A stretch of 64,000 nucleotides of DNA from positions 6,090,001-6,154,000 of the forward strand of contig OY728142.1 of the NCBI GenBank assembly GCA_963277665.1, read 5' to 3'. Within the stretch, counting starts at the first letter, position 1, and the number at the start of each line of letters is the position of its first letter. Shown here piece after piece: positions 20,802-32,663 of this stretch. The notes under the pieces were generated by a model. It was not told the origin of the DNA. It ran no database searches and saw only the letters and a program-made list of their open reading frames with translations. Both the position numbers and the translations under genes were made by a program. The stretch is from Viscum album. Lineage: Eukaryota > Streptophyta > Magnoliopsida > Santalales > Viscaceae.

Positions 20802-21144
20802 GAAACATTATGTTTATTACCCATTAGATGGTGGTTTGGGTAATTTTAGGTCTAAATAACATAACAAAAACGTCATTTTATATTTAGGATATATTTTTTG
20901 TTATAAAATAACATAATAAGGATATTTTAGGGGTTGGAGAATGAAAATTAAACTAGAGAGATTGCGAAAAGACATTGCTTTTTATTGGTTATATGTTTTT
21001 GGATAAAACCAAAAGGAATATATAGAAGGTATTATGAAAAAATGGGGCTTCTAGGTCAAGGTTAGTGATTTTGAGTGGGCATTTGGGTAGATCGAGGCTT
21101 AACATAAGAGGCTGGAGAGGTGTGAGGAATGGGTAGAGGTGGTG

Positions 21145-21158
21145 GCCTTTTATAGGGA
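21145..21158 (-). promoter_or_regulatory. TATA box of the solo LTR
   Basis: The minus strand reads CCCTATAAAAGGCC, followed by a CCACCACCTCTACCC pyrimidine patch. It is near-identical in layout to 60345 in Gypsy-5. Confidence 0.75.
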
Positions 21159-22286
21159 AGGAAAATGACACAATTAGTATTCTTGAAAAGAAGTGAGGTT
21201 TTCACATATTCTTAACTAATAAATTTCATAAAAACTCATTAATGGATGGTTCATGGCAAAAATATGTCCATAAAATGGGTGTTGGAAAAGTGGCTAGGTC
21301 CTTTACTCCCTTAAACATAGAGTTTAAATCCATTTTTAAGCCTAATTACACTTTAAACACAGTAATTGATTTTAAACACTTTCACTAATAATTTTTGACA
21401 AAAATTATGTCCATTTTATAAGATAAGAATTATTTTATTGATTACAATGGTGTATTCAGATTTTCAAAATTCAAGTCACTGAAGCGACAAAATTAGTATT
21501 AATGCTAATCTCGTAGATAGACAAATTACCTGGTTTTGTAGATAAATTTTCAAAATATTGTTATGTTTTTATGTTCATTTTAAAATTTAAATTTATTATA
21601 ATAAACTGAATTGTATTAATATATTAATAATTGATCAAATGGAACTTTAAAACAAATTTATCATATAATTTAACATTAATAATTATTTAAATGAAACGGT
21701 ATTTTTTAAGCAAAACACGGTATTTTCACAATTCACTAAAAATTGATGTTTCTTAGAAAAATCCCAAAAATTCACCCTAAGATAATTTTGAAATTATTAA
21801 TTCAAAAATGAATTTTATTTTTCCAAAATAAATTCATAAGTGTCAAAATTATGATTCAAAATAGGTTTGCTATTAAAAGGCCGTAAATACGCCTTAATAA
21901 AAATATAGGTTTTTGTGTGAAATAATGTGTTTGAACTTATATTATGCTTAAAAAATATATTGTATGAAATTAAAAAAATTATTGAATATGTAACATATTT
22001 ATTAAATTAATATCACTAAATAATTGTATTTTATTTAATCTATTAGGGTAAAACAACTTTGTGAGAATAAAAGTATTTTTCTAAAAAAAGTATCCATTTA
22101 ACATCAAATTGGTTCTTATATTCATTTCTAATTTATTTTTAATCAATCATTTAGTTTTCTAACCAATATATTTTCATAATTTAGTTAATACTATTAATAA
22201 CATCTTGTTTATATCTTATTATATTAAATAATAATGTATTAATTATAGATTGTTTCTCATTAAGACTCAGTATTTCATATAGTGCA

Positions 22287-23270
22287 ATCCATCGAAGAAG
22301 GTCACTTTTTCATATAACACAAGATATAGAGAAAGGTATTTGTTGCATATGATGTATGATATCTCATTATTTCTTACGTTGAAATATATATAATATCTTT
22401 TAAAATGTAAATAAATTATAATGTATATGGATATTATATTACCTTGTGAGCTTGTTGTCAAATGTCATACACACTATCGAACAGAAGGTTATTAATTTAG
22501 TTTTTTGGGGTCTCTCAATGAAAGAGAAAAGTTTTTTATGGTAGTTCATAATCGATATATAGATTCATATAAATAGTGGTTGTTGATTCCAAACATGGTG
22601 GAAGAAGATGAAATAACAAACATAGAATTGAAGGCTTTTAAGGAACTTTTATTTGAAAAATATTTCCCTCGTGAATAGAGAGATTATATGGAGAGGCATT
22701 TTTTGAGTCTAAGGAAAAATGAAGATGATAATATTGATAAATGTAAGGACATCTTACCGAGGTTATCAATACATGCTATGAAATATATACGTAACACAAG
22801 GAGTAATATTGGTCGTTTCTTTGATGGGTTAAATCCATTTCTCAGAAAGTCTTTGGCCTCCAAAAGATTCTCATAAAATGAATATATAGTATCATGTGCT
22901 ATCAGGATAGAGAAATAATTCAATAAGTCTTGTGAATTTAAAGGAAAAAAATAGAATAAGAGTATAGTAGTACAAGATATGGGTAAAGGGAAGAATGAAA
23001 AGAAGTATTTTCCCACATGTAATAATTATGGAAGGAATTTCCCTGTGAAGTGCTTGAAAGGATTGGGTGTTTTTTATAAGTGTCTAGAAAAGGATCACCC
23101 GGAAATGGAATGAAAAGAGAAGAAAGAATAGACTAATATTCAGTGTTTCAACTGTAGTAAAATAAGGAACTGCACAAATAAATTTCTTAAGCATCAAGGA
23201 AATATAGCTCAGAAAAATCAAATGGATCATGTTTATGCTTATGTTGTTACTAAAATCAAAATAAAATAAT
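22287..23270 (+). pseudogene. gag: Gypsy-4 gag, C-terminal part with zinc-knuckle remnants
   Basis: Beginning near KVTFSY (22297), the frame continues to KAFKELLFEKYFPRE (about 22634-22676), ERHFLSLRKNEDDN (about 22691-22735) and GRFFDGLNPFLRKSLA (about 22810-22858). These are the F-x-x-K-Y-F-P, E-F-L-x-L and F-x-x-G-L-x-P-x-L-R motifs of gypsy gag. Two decayed CCHC knuckles follow, CLKGLGVFYKCLEKDHPE (about 23050-23105) and QCFNCSKIRNCTNK (about 23141-23183). Stops interrupt the frame at several places. No protease or RT is seen before the 3' LTR. Confidence 0.85.
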
Positions 23271-24230
23271 TAATATATTTTCATATTTGGGATTCAAGAA
23301 TTATGTAATTTTAATATTTTATTATCAATGTACTAGTTATCATAATTATATAATATATGATGATTTTACTACAGTTCTTCTTCTTTAAGTATTTTTAAGC
23401 ATGAAACTTTTCATTATGGTTTTAATGTGACCAAGGTATTCATAGTTTTGGTATGTGATAATATGAAAAATATTAAGTTTAAAGCAAATTTGATGTTAAG
23501 ATTGATATTGTAAATTTAGAGACTTTGTAAGACATTTAATTTGGATAGAAGTATTTTGGAAAAATATTAAGGTTGGGATGTAGTAATTTTTACATTGGAA
23601 TTTACTATTTTAGGTTAATGTATGATTTATTAGATACTTTGTGCTAACCATTTTCATTTCAGTAACCATTTATAGGATGAAGGGAATACTTTCGAGCATT
23701 ATTATTTATCAAAAGTGTTTCAAGCATTAAAAAAATTCATTTTAAACTTTATTTTCTATGTGTAATGGTTGAAGTGAAAACAACTTAAAGCAAAACCAAA
23801 GGATGTGATTATGCTTATTCCATGGAAATAAATAAACTATGTGCTTATTTTAATAGTAAAATAACTTTTCAACTCTAGGGAAAGGATATTGAAACAAAAA
23901 ATTATATCCTAAAGCTTTTTTCTGATTAATCAAATAGTCCCTTAGAACATTATAGATTTTTAGATTTTTAATTGTTAACTTTATCCTAACCATGTTCTCT
24001 ATCACTCTCTATCAGAAGTTGATGGTTATATTTTTCTATTATATCCAACTTTTCATATTTGTAACTCTTGTATATGTTTTCTCCAGTATGTTATGTACTT
24101 ATCTTTCTTTATTTCAAATTAGAATGTTATCAACCCCTGTTCTGATGTGGAATTTCAATAAATTAATTTTGAATGGTCAATAATTATTTACTGAACTCAA
24201 ATTCATAAATTTTGTGGATTAAATTTATTT
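23271..24230 (+). other. Gypsy-4 interior between gag and polypurine tract, no pol seen
   Basis: About 960 bp of AT-rich sequence with no recognisable protease, RT, RNase H or integrase motif. ORFs such as 23992-24183 are hydrophobic chance frames. Confidence 0.65.
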
Positions 24231-24243
24231 AAGGGGGGTATAA
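24231..24243 (+). other. Polypurine tract of Gypsy-4
   Basis: AAGGGGGGTATAA sits directly before the 3' LTR start TGTAACACCCC. Confidence 0.85.
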
Positions 24244-27200
24244 TGTAACACCCCAATATTTTATGGTACATTTTCATTAAGAAAATATATATTTAATAGC
24301 TTGCATTACACAAAACATTCAGTTTAAACGCACTACGATCTATTAAAAACTAGTCGTTAAAATAAAAATATTGAGTATTATAAACCAAATTACATACAAT
24401 ATAATTTTTAAAATTCATTTTTTGTGTTATCTAGATATTATATATGAACAAATCCAATTAAACAAGTATTTTTTCAAAAACATAGTTATTTTGCATTTTG
24501 ATGGAACACCCAGCTTAAATATAGTTTGTGAAATATCTATAAGTTCAATTTAATAAAACAATGTTCTTATTTTGAAATGAGACATTAAAATTTACTTTGG
24601 TTTAATTTTTGGTATTTTTCTGATAAATTTTATATTTTAGTGAACAATGAAAAATACTGCATTTTAATTCAAAAAAACTTTTGTCTAATTTATTTATATT
24701 GTTAGATTATTATTTTAATTGTTTTTAATGTATTGTTTTATTATTTTTTATCAATTAAACCTATATAGGTAATTTTAATTATTTTCAAATTGAAAATAGA
24801 TATAAAAAAAAATTCAAACTTTTGAACATTTCACTTTAAAACCCCACTTTTTCATTTTGTCGATAAAATTAATTTTAAATCTAATTTTTACAATTATATG
24901 AATAAAATTTGGTAAAATAGATTAAATATTTGGAATCATATGTTAAAAATTATGTTATAAGGTCAATTTAATTTTTATTTATAAAAAATTTACAATGGTA
25001 AAAAATTTATTTACTTTGGTAAAGGTTAAATTGTGACAAGGGTTAAAGTTAAAAGGTAAAATCTTAACATACCTAAAAATTGTAAACTTTAATAGTTAGT
25101 TAAGGTTTGGATCGATCCTAACCAGACTAAAAACATTAATTTAATGTATAATTTATTTATATTAATTCCACCTCAATGTGGTTAGCTTTAAATATAAAAA
25201 ATCAATAATTTAATCACTTGAACCCACCTCTCCTCAAGTATAAATTCCACCCTTCACCTCCCCATTTTGACCCAAAATTACTTTTGGATCTTCAAAGATC
25301 TTCCCAAACCTACACTACTAACTATACCTATATCCATGTTCTTCTAGTCTCACTAAAATACCAAATCCATGGTTCTCAATGGCCTTTCAAAGAGGTGATA
25401 TTCAAAACATAATTTTATCAAAGTTGCTCTCTCAATTTATTTCCTTTTTCAAATTTATCCTATCCTCATTCATCCATAAATGCATGATAATAAAAAAATA
25501 ATGTATTTTATGTATTTTTATGTTGATAATGTAGTATCTCATATGCATTTAATTTCTCACCTCCACTTATTCAATGAAATGAAATTGTTGTCCATGTTAT
25601 GCCAGTTAATTGACTCTGTAAATATTGTTTTTGTTCTTTTTTCTATTACATACTTAATAGCTGGTCTTAAAACTATTTTTATGATTAATTAATAATACTT
25701 AAATTATAACCTATTTAATATTATTTAAATTTTATATTAAACATACCTTCATGCTTTCCATATTGTTGATATATGATAACATTGTTTGGGGAAGTGTGAA
25801 CTATAGCCCCTCGAAGCAATGTGATTCGTTCACGCTATATATGGAATTTATTAAGGATAATTTTAATAAATATATGTAACATATATGAAAAATATATGAT
25901 ACATTAATTATTATTTAAATATTTATCATTCAATTTTCAATATTTCAATATAACAAAGAGATGAAAGTCGTGTTCATGCGTACGTATGACATATCGTCTC
26001 TATAAATGGTGAATTTAATTTCTTATATCCAAACAATAGAGATTATTATAAATATATATATAATCAACATGTAATATAATTAATCCATATTTTATATTAT
26101 TTAGATGATGGAATCATGATCTAATTAATAGAAGAATCAAATAATTAGTCAAAACATACTTGAGAAAAATAGGCGATTAATACCTGAAATAGTTTAATAA
26201 TGAAAGATTGTTAACAAACGGGTAATAAGATATTATAAATATATTATATAAATTATTATAAACATGATTATGGTTCTATAAGAAGTTATTAATACTCCTC
26301 AAACCATTATACAGAAGGTTAAAGGATGATCACCCAAAAAGAATGGCAATTTAAAGGTTATTTTTGTAATCTCATTTTTATCAGAGGTTATTTATACATA
26401 AGTATTTATTGGTAAATATTTACCATCCATGTCCATGATTCAGAAAAAATTCAAAAATAATATTTTAAAGATCTTATATGGGGGAATCATTAACTAAGAC
26501 ATCGTTTTAAATTTTTCTAATATTTATTCCTTCAATTCTTTCTCATTCATGCCCATGTTTTAAAAATGGGTTTTATGGATTTATTCGTAATAACATTAAT
26601 ATTTTTAAATATGAATTTTTTAATTCCTCGAAATTTTATCAATGTGGTATGGGACACTTGGATTAAAAAATATATTTTTAGATGTCTTCTTTAATAAATT
26701 CCTGACTTTTGAGTAAATTATTTCAAATAAAAAAGGGAAATTTTCTCAAGAAATTTTAATGGTTTTTAATAGATCATTTTCATCTATGTCAACATCATTT
26801 GTTAAATTTAATGCTTAATTTAAATTTATTTTTTATAAAAAATAACATATTTTATTGAAGGTTTTAGGATATATTTGACAATGGATGTTCTATTTTGAAA
26901 CCATTCATGTTTTACCATTAATGTATTAACATTTCATATACTAGTTTTAATGAGAATGTTTGGGTTCTTTATCTTTTAATCTTTTCATATGAGGAATGTA
27001 TTGGACTCAGTAAGAGATGGGTGGGGATCTATATAGCCTCTTGATTCATCAGTAGGTCTAATATGATGAAATTAGTTGAAAACCCCATTTTTATTTGTTT
27101 TTCAAGAAGGTTAACATTATCATAATGATAGATCTTGACAGTAATCAGACAGGTTTCTACCCACAGACTTAACAATGTCACGATGATTGATCTTGAAACT

Positions 27201-27738
27201 AGTTATGTTAAGGATGTATATTGATATTGAATACATAATTTATTATTCATTTACTCATTGTGATATTAGTTATGGATTTTCCATCTGATTATTCGACTAG
27301 TATAATATCCCTGGTTATGCTTATTTTATATGGTAATATGTATTATTTCCATCTTATAATGAATATTATGTTTTAAGGTATTTTGTTTTAGTTATACATA
27401 TTTACATAAAGTTTATTATTATATATTTATAATATCTTCCATTGTATTATTACCAACATCGAGAATTTGAGCTCACCCCATTCTTATGTTTTATCTTCCT
27501 AGGATTCTAAGAGGTGTATTATGACTGACATACAGGGTTAATGTAGGAGATTAAATACATTTTCAATGGATTATCTATGATGTGTTTTACATTTTGAATT
27601 GTAATTTATGGTTCATGTATGTAACATATTTTCCAAGACTGATAAACTGATCTATTCTTCAGGATTTTTTTACTTGTAATCATACCAATGTATTAAAATA
27701 ATCCACAAGCTCTGGGCTTCTAGGGTTGGGGTGGTATA
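24244..27738 (+). repeat. 3' LTR of Gypsy-4, 3495 bp
   Basis: It is a direct repeat of 14445-17943. It starts TGTAACACCCC and ends GGTGGTATA, then the target-site duplication. Module 1 is at 25958-26022, module 2 at 25775-25845 and TATAAAT at 25239. A splice-acceptor-like TTATCTTCCTAGG lies at about 27490-27502. Confidence 0.92.
25775..26022 (+). other. LTR modules 2 and 1, Gypsy-4 3' LTR
   Basis: Module 2 (GGGGAAGTGTGAACTATAGC, core near 25788) and module 1 (25958-26022, GTTCATGCGTACGTATGACA) keep the order and spacing of the 5' LTR. Both have more substitutions than the Gypsy-5 copies. Confidence 0.6.
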
Positions 27739-27743
27739 GTATC
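27739..27743. repeat. Target-site duplication of Gypsy-4, right copy (GTATC)
   Basis: It pairs with GCATC at 14440-14444. Copia integrase coding resumes immediately after it. Confidence 0.75.
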
Positions 27744-28340
27744 CAAATACTTTGAAGTATCCTTACTTTGGTTTTATAGTATTCCATAACTCATATGGTA
27801 TTTTCATTAAGATAGTTATTATTAGAACTCTATTAATAACATAACATGTTGTGTTAAAAGATTCACCCTAGTAATGAGTGGGCATGTTAAATTAAAATAA
27901 TGTAGTTCTAGAAATTTCTTAAAAAGTTGTATTCATCCTTTAAAAACAAAATTATATTGAGGTGTTTTAGGGTATAGAATATATGTTTTATTCCTTGATT
28001 AGATAAATATGAATTAAATTTATTATTCTCAAATTCCCGTCCATGACCACTTCACAAGGACACAATTTTGGAGTCCTTTTCATTTTTTAGAAGATTAAAG
28101 AAATTAATAAAAACATAACAAGATTCACCCTTAAGTATTAAAAAGTAAAACCATTAAAATCATGAAAAATCATTAACGAGAACATAAAAAAATGATTATC
28201 CAGTAAGGATTTCAGTTCTAATAGGTCCGAATAGATCTATATTGATAATATCAGGATATCTAAGTGTAGAAATAAATTTCATTATTTTAAAAGACAACTT
28301 GTGTTTCTTTCCCTTTTGACATGAATTACATAGCTTCTTT
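27744..28340 (-). pseudogene. pol: Copia-1 integrase core
   Basis: Integrase inserts the cDNA into the host genome. In descending order the minus strand shows LCNSCQKGKKHKLSFK (about 28290-28340), LRYPDIINIDLFGPIRTEI (about 28205-28262), a G-R-E-F-E-like block with IKHIFYT (about 27975-28060), and NTTCYVINRVLI plus KIPYELW (about 27775-27860) leading to GYFKVFG at the junction. This is the zinc-binding tail, the first catalytic Asp region (D-L-F-G-P), and the C-Y-x-x-N-R-x-L...P-Y-E-L-W signature of Ty1/copia. Stops and shifts are frequent. Confidence 0.9.
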
Positions 28341-28960
28341 TTATCCAATTTAAGGTAAATAAATTCTGAAATTAAATGTATTTTATATATATTTTTCTGA
28401 TAATGAATATTTTAATGTCTAATAATTCTATTCCAAATCCATGATTCATCAATTTTAGAATTAAAATAGTTTAGATTTTTTCTACACAAGGAATTGAGAT
28501 CTAGTGTATAAACATTGTATATTCTATGTGCTTTAATCTTGAGGTATTTATCTTTAATAACTAAACATGCATTGTTATAAAAATAAATTCAATTACAACC
28601 ATCAAAAATTGCATTGATACCTATTAGGTTTTGATTTAATCATTAAACTTAAATAAGAGTATTTATGAGAATTTATTTAGGATTTCCAAATAATCCAATT
28701 AAAAAAATTTCCCTTTTCATTATAATCAAATGCGACATAGCCTGCATTAATCTTATATAGTGAGTAAAACTTTTATAAATCACCACTCATAAGTATTTAG
28801 AAACCACTATCCGTAAAACATTTTTCAATGTTTTTCATGTCATTTGTTCTCTATAATGAAAACACACACACAAAAAAATTGGTACTCAGACCCTTTTAGG
28901 TCCAGAAATGTTGGCTATAAGAGACTTTTGGATCCAATTTTTTTCCCAAAATTCTTTGAA
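28341..28960 (-). pseudogene. pol: Copia-1 protease and GAG-pre-integrase region
   Basis: In descending order: GPKRVWVP (about 28880-28905), a block resembling D-S-G-x-x-x-x-M-S-G-D (about 28770-28820), YKINAGYVAFDYNEKGNFF (about 28700-28755), then HRIYNVYTLDLNSLCRKN (about 28490-28545) and SKIDESWIWNRIIRH (about 28405-28450). The last pair is the pfam gag_pre-integrs pattern (N-V-Y-T-L-D-L ... S-W-x-W-H-x-R-L-G-H). The protease DSG is visible as T-D-S-G. Confidence 0.82.
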
Positions 28961-30245
28961 ACCTGTTTCAAGAAATCTATTGTAAGAAAATCATTTTTGA
29001 TTCCAAAAAAAGAGACTTTTTAAAAATACAGATATTACCATATTGTCTATTTTCACCATAATGAAAATAGGTAACTATAGAAATATTTTTATTTTTGGAT
29101 GTTCGTACAAAATATTTTTAATAAAATTTGGTTTTCTCACCATGACTTCTTATTCAAAAAATTTCTTTCTTAAGTTGATTTTGACCAAGAATTTTATTCA
29201 TATAATATTCCCCTTTAGTAAATACACTTGTAGTATCATTAAATTTTGGAACATCCTTTTAAATTTTTTTAATATTATTAGTCTATTAAATCCATGATGC
29301 AGTAGATTTTTTTTAATTGGTGTTTAGATCTAATTTTTTTAGTCAGATCCTCCTATTTTTTAAAAATATTATTATAGAAATTTATAAGGGTATTATTATT
29401 CTTTTCTAAGATTTAATACCTTTTTCCAAAATGGTATAATATTAATTTAATTCTTCACATGAGAATTTTTTATTTTTCAATTCATGTTCAATATTAGAAG
29501 ATTAATAAGAATGTACCTCATCTAAATGTTCCATGGATAATATGTTTTCCATTTAATTAAAAGTTTAAACTTTTGATTATGAGGATGTGCACTCTCTATA
29601 ATCCTAATAAGCACTTCAGGTTTCCTCATTCCCTTCGTATCTTTCATCTTATAACCATATTTCTTGAAGTATTTATTTTATATCATTTTATCATCTTTAT
29701 TTTTGGTTATAATCCGTCTGTATACTTCCTAGATTCTTTCAATAATAGCATATTAATTCATTATAATTTTCACCATGCCTTTTGTACTTGTTGAAAGTCA
29801 TTATGAATAATTTTCTCTTATAATATAACTTTTTTATTTTTCTAGAAATATGTGAATGATCATCATTTGATACATAATTACTTGAGGATACTTAATATAA
29901 TAACTTTTAATTCTTGTTCAGTATCAATGATAGGTTCTCCTAGATTAGTAATGTTTTTAGCATTCTCAGTGATTCTGCAATTATTTGAGTAATACTTTCT
30001 AGTTATCATACATGGAATCCATTTGAAGATAGATCATTGTAATTCAACCTTTAATAGTGGTAATAATCTAATAACTTTCAATTCTTATTCGGTATCAATG
30101 ATAGGTTCTCCTAGATTATTAATGATATTAACATTGATTCTTCTATTATTTGAGTAATACTTTCCAGTTATCATACACAAAATCTATTTGAATATAGATC
30201 ATTATAATTAAACCTTTGATAGTTGTAAACTCTAGAGTCACAAGA
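28961..30245 (-). pseudogene. gag: Copia-1 gag region, strongly decayed
   Basis: The region between the primer-binding site and protease must hold gag. Lysine- and asparagine-rich fragments are seen on the minus strand, for example around 29600-29800, but no full CCHC knuckle is legible. A 171-bp tandem duplication near the start (29901-30235) disrupts it. Plus-strand ORFs at 29043-29297 and 29573-29794 are antisense chance frames. Confidence 0.55.
29901..30235. repeat. 171-bp tandem duplication in Copia-1 gag start
   Basis: The copy starting TAACTTTTAATTCTTGTTCA (29901) is repeated from 30072 as TAACTTTCAATTCTTATTCG, and both contain ATCAATGATAGGTTCTCC. Divergence shows the duplication is old. 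Confidence 0.88.
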
Positions 30246-30259
30246 TCTCATACAAATTT
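30246..30259 (-). other. Primer-binding site of Copia-1
   Basis: The minus strand reads ATTTGTATGAGATC, matching ATTGGTATCAGAGC at most positions. This is initiator tRNA-Met type with a few substitutions. Confidence 0.65.
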
Positions 30260-31836
30260 TTTTCAAGAGAATGGCACACTGGAAACTCAAGAGGGGGTGA
30301 ATTAAGTTCCAAAAGTTTTCTTAAGATAAACTTACCTCTTCAAGTTTAATCAATCATATATTTTTCCATAAAATAAATTTTTGTTTAAATATAAAAACAT
30401 GAATTAAATAAATTGAACACCATATATGTATAGTGTTTTGGGGAACATAAATCCCCTATTCAACTCCATCAACACTCTACACCATGAGTTTGGTGATTTT
30501 TAATATAACAACCCTTTTACCGGGGGATCCATGCTAAGTACAAGAAATTGTCACTTAATACAAAGTACCAAGAGTTTTCAACTAGGATCTCCCTTTACAA
30601 GACATGTACTTAGTCTCAAAAGACACACTTACACCAAGTTTAAAAAAATATAAAGAATAAAATTTTTAATAAATGATTTCAACACATAATTTCAAGCAGT
30701 AACTGACAGTAGTGGAAGATGCATTCTAATAAGATGATAGTCTTTAAGGTATAACATAGAATGATATTTAGTGAAACTAATAGAACTAGTAATCCCAAAA
30801 CAAGCATTTATTTTTTATATTTTTTAGGTATATAAATTATGAGTATTCACATGCTCATATGTGTGTTCTACTCATTATTCTCATTATATCCTATAGAACA
30901 TATCATGTTCAATTAGGGACATCTAGTTCTTCTCGTTCTTCTACCTCTTCTCTGTCATATTTATACAGTGACTAACAATTCCTTTTATGTATCTTTTTAA
31001 CTTAATCACGATATAATCATAGCGGTCAGGTGATCCATGCATTGAGAAGTTTATAAGACAATCTAATAAATACATGAATTAATTCTTTCCAAATATAGAA
31101 ATTAATTTTATTTTATCATTTTCAAAAATATTCTTATTCTTGAGATATTTCCATTCATGGAAAAAATTTTACAAATCAAACTTTCTTTAAATAGATAATT
31201 CTTATTCTAATGCTCTCTAAAAGAATGAAATGAATTATCAATATATTAATAAACTAATAATGACATTCAATATAATAGTTATATATTCATAACATATTTA
31301 AATGATATTACTTTTCATCATAAAATCACTTCCTAAGAGACTTTGTAAGAAAAATTAGGTCTCTGAATTAAACTAATCATAAGATAGACTTACTTAAAAA
31401 TTACATAAGACAATTATTCATAATAAGATAAAGTATGTTATTGTGATTTTACACATAGATTCTTTAACTTATTCTAGATTTCATAAGATAATATTTTGTG
31501 AATATCCTTTTCATAAGATAAAAACATCTTATTAACTTAATTTTGTCTAAAATATCTAAATTAAGTATGCAAAGACTCGATAATTATTTTCATAAGATAA
31601 TGAATTATTTAGTAAGATAAAATTTCAACATGGATTTTTCTGAGTCTGAGTAGATGGAAGATAAATACTTAAAATGTCATAAGATAATCACTTATAGAAT
31701 CAATATAGGATAAATTATTTTGATTAATATAATCTAAAACACTTTATAAAAAAATTTAGAATATAAATAAGGATTTTTTGAGTCATCAAAACACATAAAA
31801 ATCAAGATTTTTTGGAACAACATATTTTTTCCAACA
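30260..31836 (-). repeat. 5' LTR of Copia-1, about 1.58 kb
   Basis: The outer end is CATATTTTTTCCAACA at 31836 (LTR start TGTTGG on the minus strand). The inner end near 30260 is placed from the primer-binding site. The segment AACTCAAGAGGGGGTGAATT near 30286-30310 resembles a stretch I recall from long plant copia LTRs. About 30690-31836 matches 7588-8666. Confidence 0.82.
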
Positions 31837-32650
31837 ATTTACACTTTTGAATAAAAACACACTTGAAAAATACTAGTTTTTGACAATAATGTTTTTTAAC
31901 CATTATAAAAATTACATTTGGATTCCAAAAATTATATTGTCATTTATATTTAATTAATATTATTTAATAACAATATTTCATTAAAATATCATTTATGTAA
32001 AAAAATTATTAAATTCATCAAAAGGAGTGTCTTGATTGAAACTATATATTTCCCAAAAAATATCATTCAAATTTCATCAAATAGAAATCTAATTCTTAAA
32101 AAATTCATTATTTAATCATTTAAAAAATAATATTAAAATGGATAAATATAATAATTTTTTTATTACAAATAAAAATATTTAAATGCAAACTATTAGGGTC
32201 TAGATAAATTTCCAGGTTTGACGAACATGGTTCAGGACATGATCTCAATGGTATTGAACTTATCCCGTAAATATTTTCACTTGTTCTTAAGTTATTTAAT
32301 TTTATCTTTGTTATAGTCAAGGGAAAACAACATTTATTTTGTATCTCTCAAAATATTTGATAAGTGGGCTTTATAGGGTATCCTCATATTGGTCGTGGCC
32401 ATCATTTCTTTCTTTCTATTTTAATTGGACTTTATTATGACCCCTGATATACTAATTTTAATGGTCACTATATAATGTCTATATTATCAATGGTTATGAT
32501 GCTTAATGTTATTTTATAACTGATAGGGTATAAATTATAATGATCCAAAATAACCAAATTAGTGCATGTGTTTTATATAGATACATTACATAATAACACA
32601 TTTATTTATTCAAAAAGAGAATTTAATTTATAAATGTTTGGGTCGTTAAA
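31837..32650 (-). repeat. 3' LTR of Gypsy-2 (remaining 0.8 kb)
   Basis: It matches about 38180-39089, for example TTGATTGAAACTATATATTT and GATCCAAAATAACCAAATTA-like segments. It ends GGGTCGTTAAA next to the polypurine tract. Confidence 0.88.
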
Positions 32651-32663
32651 TTATTCCCCACCT
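32651..32663 (-). other. Polypurine tract of Gypsy-2
   Basis: The minus strand reads AGGTGGGGAATAA immediately before the LTR. Confidence 0.8.

Larger units (their letters stand above)
18503..22286 (-). repeat. Solo LTR, 3784 bp, inserted in Gypsy-4 gag
   Basis: On the minus strand it starts TGCACTATATG (22286) and ends GGGTTGCTACA (18503), with a possible target-site duplication ATGAA (18498-18502) and ATCCA (22287-22291). Removing it restores the phase of the flanking gag frame, which supports the exact borders. No interior, primer site or second LTR is present, so it is a solo LTR left by recombination or a truncated copy. It is related to the Gypsy-4 and Gypsy-5 LTRs, sharing TATA plus pyrimidine patch, the U3 block and the module array, all in minus orientation. 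Confidence 0.82.
14445..27738 (+). mobile_element. Gypsy-4: Ty3/gypsy element with 3.5-kb LTRs and gag-only interior
   Basis: Two direct-repeat LTRs (14445-17943 and 24244-27738), a primer-binding site, a split gag and a polypurine tract give a complete plus-strand structure. After removing the inner solo LTR the interior is only about 2.5 kb and holds gag without pol. Termini have decayed: the left LTR begins TATAACACCC where the right copy has TGTAACACCCC, and the right LTR ends in TATA where the left ends in TTACA. It lies in antisense to the copia element it split. Confidence 0.92.
7556..31836 (-). mobile_element. Copia-1: SIRE/Maximus-like Ty1/copia retrotransposon split by Gypsy-4
   Basis: On the minus strand the order is 5' LTR (about 30260-31836), primer-binding site, gag, protease, integrase, [Gypsy-4 insertion], rest of integrase, RT, RNase H, an extra 3' ORF region, polypurine tract, 3' LTR (8666 down to 7556, cut by Gypsy-1). 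Integrase before RT is diagnostic of Ty1/copia. The motifs GPKRVWVP, CQKGKKHKLSFK and KALYGIKQEPRAWYE, and an extra region after RNase H, fit the SIRE/Maximus lineage. The element lies in the 3' LTR of Gypsy-2. All frames are broken by stops and shifts. Confidence 0.88.

Noticed and set aside
22684..23016. 110-codon minus-strand ORF, the longest there
   Set aside because: It is antisense to recognisable gag motifs of Gypsy-4 on the plus strand and has no motif of its own.
29043..29794. Hydrophobic plus-strand ORFs that look like small membrane proteins
   Set aside because: They are antisense to the copia gag region in AT-rich DNA, where Phe/Ile/Leu-rich chance frames are expected.
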